From Elysia crispata (taxonomy: Eukaryota; Mollusca; Gastropoda; Plakobranchidae), in contig JAWDGP010008107.1 of NCBI GenBank assembly GCA_033675545.1, positions 166,001 to 230,000 of the forward strand: a stretch of 64,000 bases of DNA. The letters are read 5' to 3'. The notes beneath the pieces are model-generated. The model had not been told where the DNA came from. It saw only the letters and a program-made list of their open reading frames with translations, and did no database searches. Both the position numbers and the translations under genes were made by a program. Shown here piece after piece: positions 63,216 through 64,000 of this stretch (position 1 is its first letter; every line of letters begins with the position of its first letter).

Positions 63216-64000
63216 CGGTCACTTCACCCATTGACCGGTCTGTCGAAAGGTCTCTTCACGATTCCATCACTTCACCCATTGACCGGTCTGTCGAAAGGTC
63301 TCTTCACGATTCCATCACTTCACCCTTTGACCGGTCTGTCGAAAGGTCTCTTCACGATTCCATCACTTCACATTGACCGGTCTGTCGATTCAGGTCTCTT
63401 CACTTTAACCATCAAACTCTTCACCCATTGACCGGTTTGTCGACGTACAATTCAGTCTCTTCACCCCTTGACCGACGATTCCATCACTTCACCCATTGAC
63501 CGGTCTGTCGAAAGGTCTCTTCACGATTCCATCACTTCACCCATTGACCGGTTTGTCGAATTCAGGTCTCTTCAGCCCTTGACCGACGTACAATTCCATC
63601 ACTTCACCCTTTGACCGGTCTGTCGAAAGGTCTCTTCACGATTCCATCACTTCACCCATTGACCGGTCTGTCGAAAGGTCTCTTCACGATTCCATCACTT
63701 CACATTGACCGGTCTGTCGAAAGGTCTCTTCACGATTCCATCACTTCACCCATTGACCGGTCTGTCGAAAGGTCTCTTCACGATTCCATCACTTCACATC
63801 GCGGCCACTCTTCTATTCAGCCTCTAGACTATTCATTCACTTTAATCTTCAAACTCTTCACTTTTCTGTCATTTCACCCCTCGACCGCCATACAATTCAG
63901 TCCCTTCACCCTTCGACCGACGTACAATTTAGTCCCTTCACCCCTCGACCGAATTACAATTTAGTCATTTCACCCCTCGACCGAATTACAATTTAGTCAC
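63216..64000. repeat. 48-bp minisatellite running to window end
   Basis: CACTTCACCCATTGACCGGT plus CTGTCGAAAGGTCTCTTCACGATTCCAT repeats at 48 bp to about 63800 with some shorter variant units. It then decays into TTCACCCCTCGACCGA units of about 28-35 bp up to the edge. Most units hold the palindrome GACCGGTC. The array is truncated by the window. Confidence 0.92.

Overview
This is eukaryotic, almost certainly metazoan, nuclear DNA. The base composition is AT-leaning. There are no compact operon-like genes and no long unique open frame. The window holds two intact tRNA-Glu genes with internal Pol III promoters, tRNA-derived SINE-like heads, a pogo-like MITE, and an extreme load of microsatellites and minisatellites. 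The density of (GA)n/(CT)n arrays and the repeated ATCTAG motif fit a lophotrochozoan such as a gastropod mollusc, but this is a compositional impression and not a proven assignment. Nearly every long open frame here is a translated tandem repeat (poly-Ser/Leu from CT, Arg/Glu from GA, Tyr/Ser/Val from ACT, or minisatellite units open in several frames), so I do not annotate those as genes.

Layout. 0-3.4 kb is mostly unique AT-rich DNA. It carries the best candidate for a protein-coding gene: a minus-strand, five-exon, phase-consistent model of 95 codons with an ETS/CRE-like promoter motif, a poly(A) signal and a pogo-like MITE in one intron. From 3.5 to 10 kb, pyrimidine/purine microsatellites alternate with unique DNA and a 120-bp tandem array. 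At 10.9-12.4 kb a 31-bp satellite abuts a 76-bp satellite, and a branched inverted-repeat element follows at 12.67-12.76 kb. From 13 to 26 kb there are long GA/CT, AT, GATA and GAT arrays plus 39-, 68- and about 50-bp minisatellites. From 27 to 32 kb a two-tier 102-bp satellite and a 45/43-bp array occur. From 33 to 43.6 kb lies a purine microsatellite field with tRNA-derived SINE heads, some of them attached to GA tails.

At 44.3-46.4 kb a satellite of about 30-50-bp monomers is organised into three successive dimeric higher-order repeats (67, 77 and 92 bp). From 47 to 56.8 kb there are a possible immunoglobulin-like gene remnant and other candidate exons. This interval also contains a tRNA-Glu neighbourhood of two identical intact genes and three relics, one of which seeds a small tandem array. 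A 67-bp array of eight copies made from the A-box half of a tRNA-derived SINE lies here too. From 55.5 to 64 kb there are two ACT-triplet arrays of about 600 bp, then 26-, 43- and 48-bp minisatellites, the last running off the window end.

The only features I hold with high confidence are the tRNA genes and the repeats. All spliced coding models are by-eye inferences from splice signals, phase and open frame, and need transcript or protein-homology support. No CRISPR array, prokaryotic-style system, reverse transcriptase or transposase was seen.
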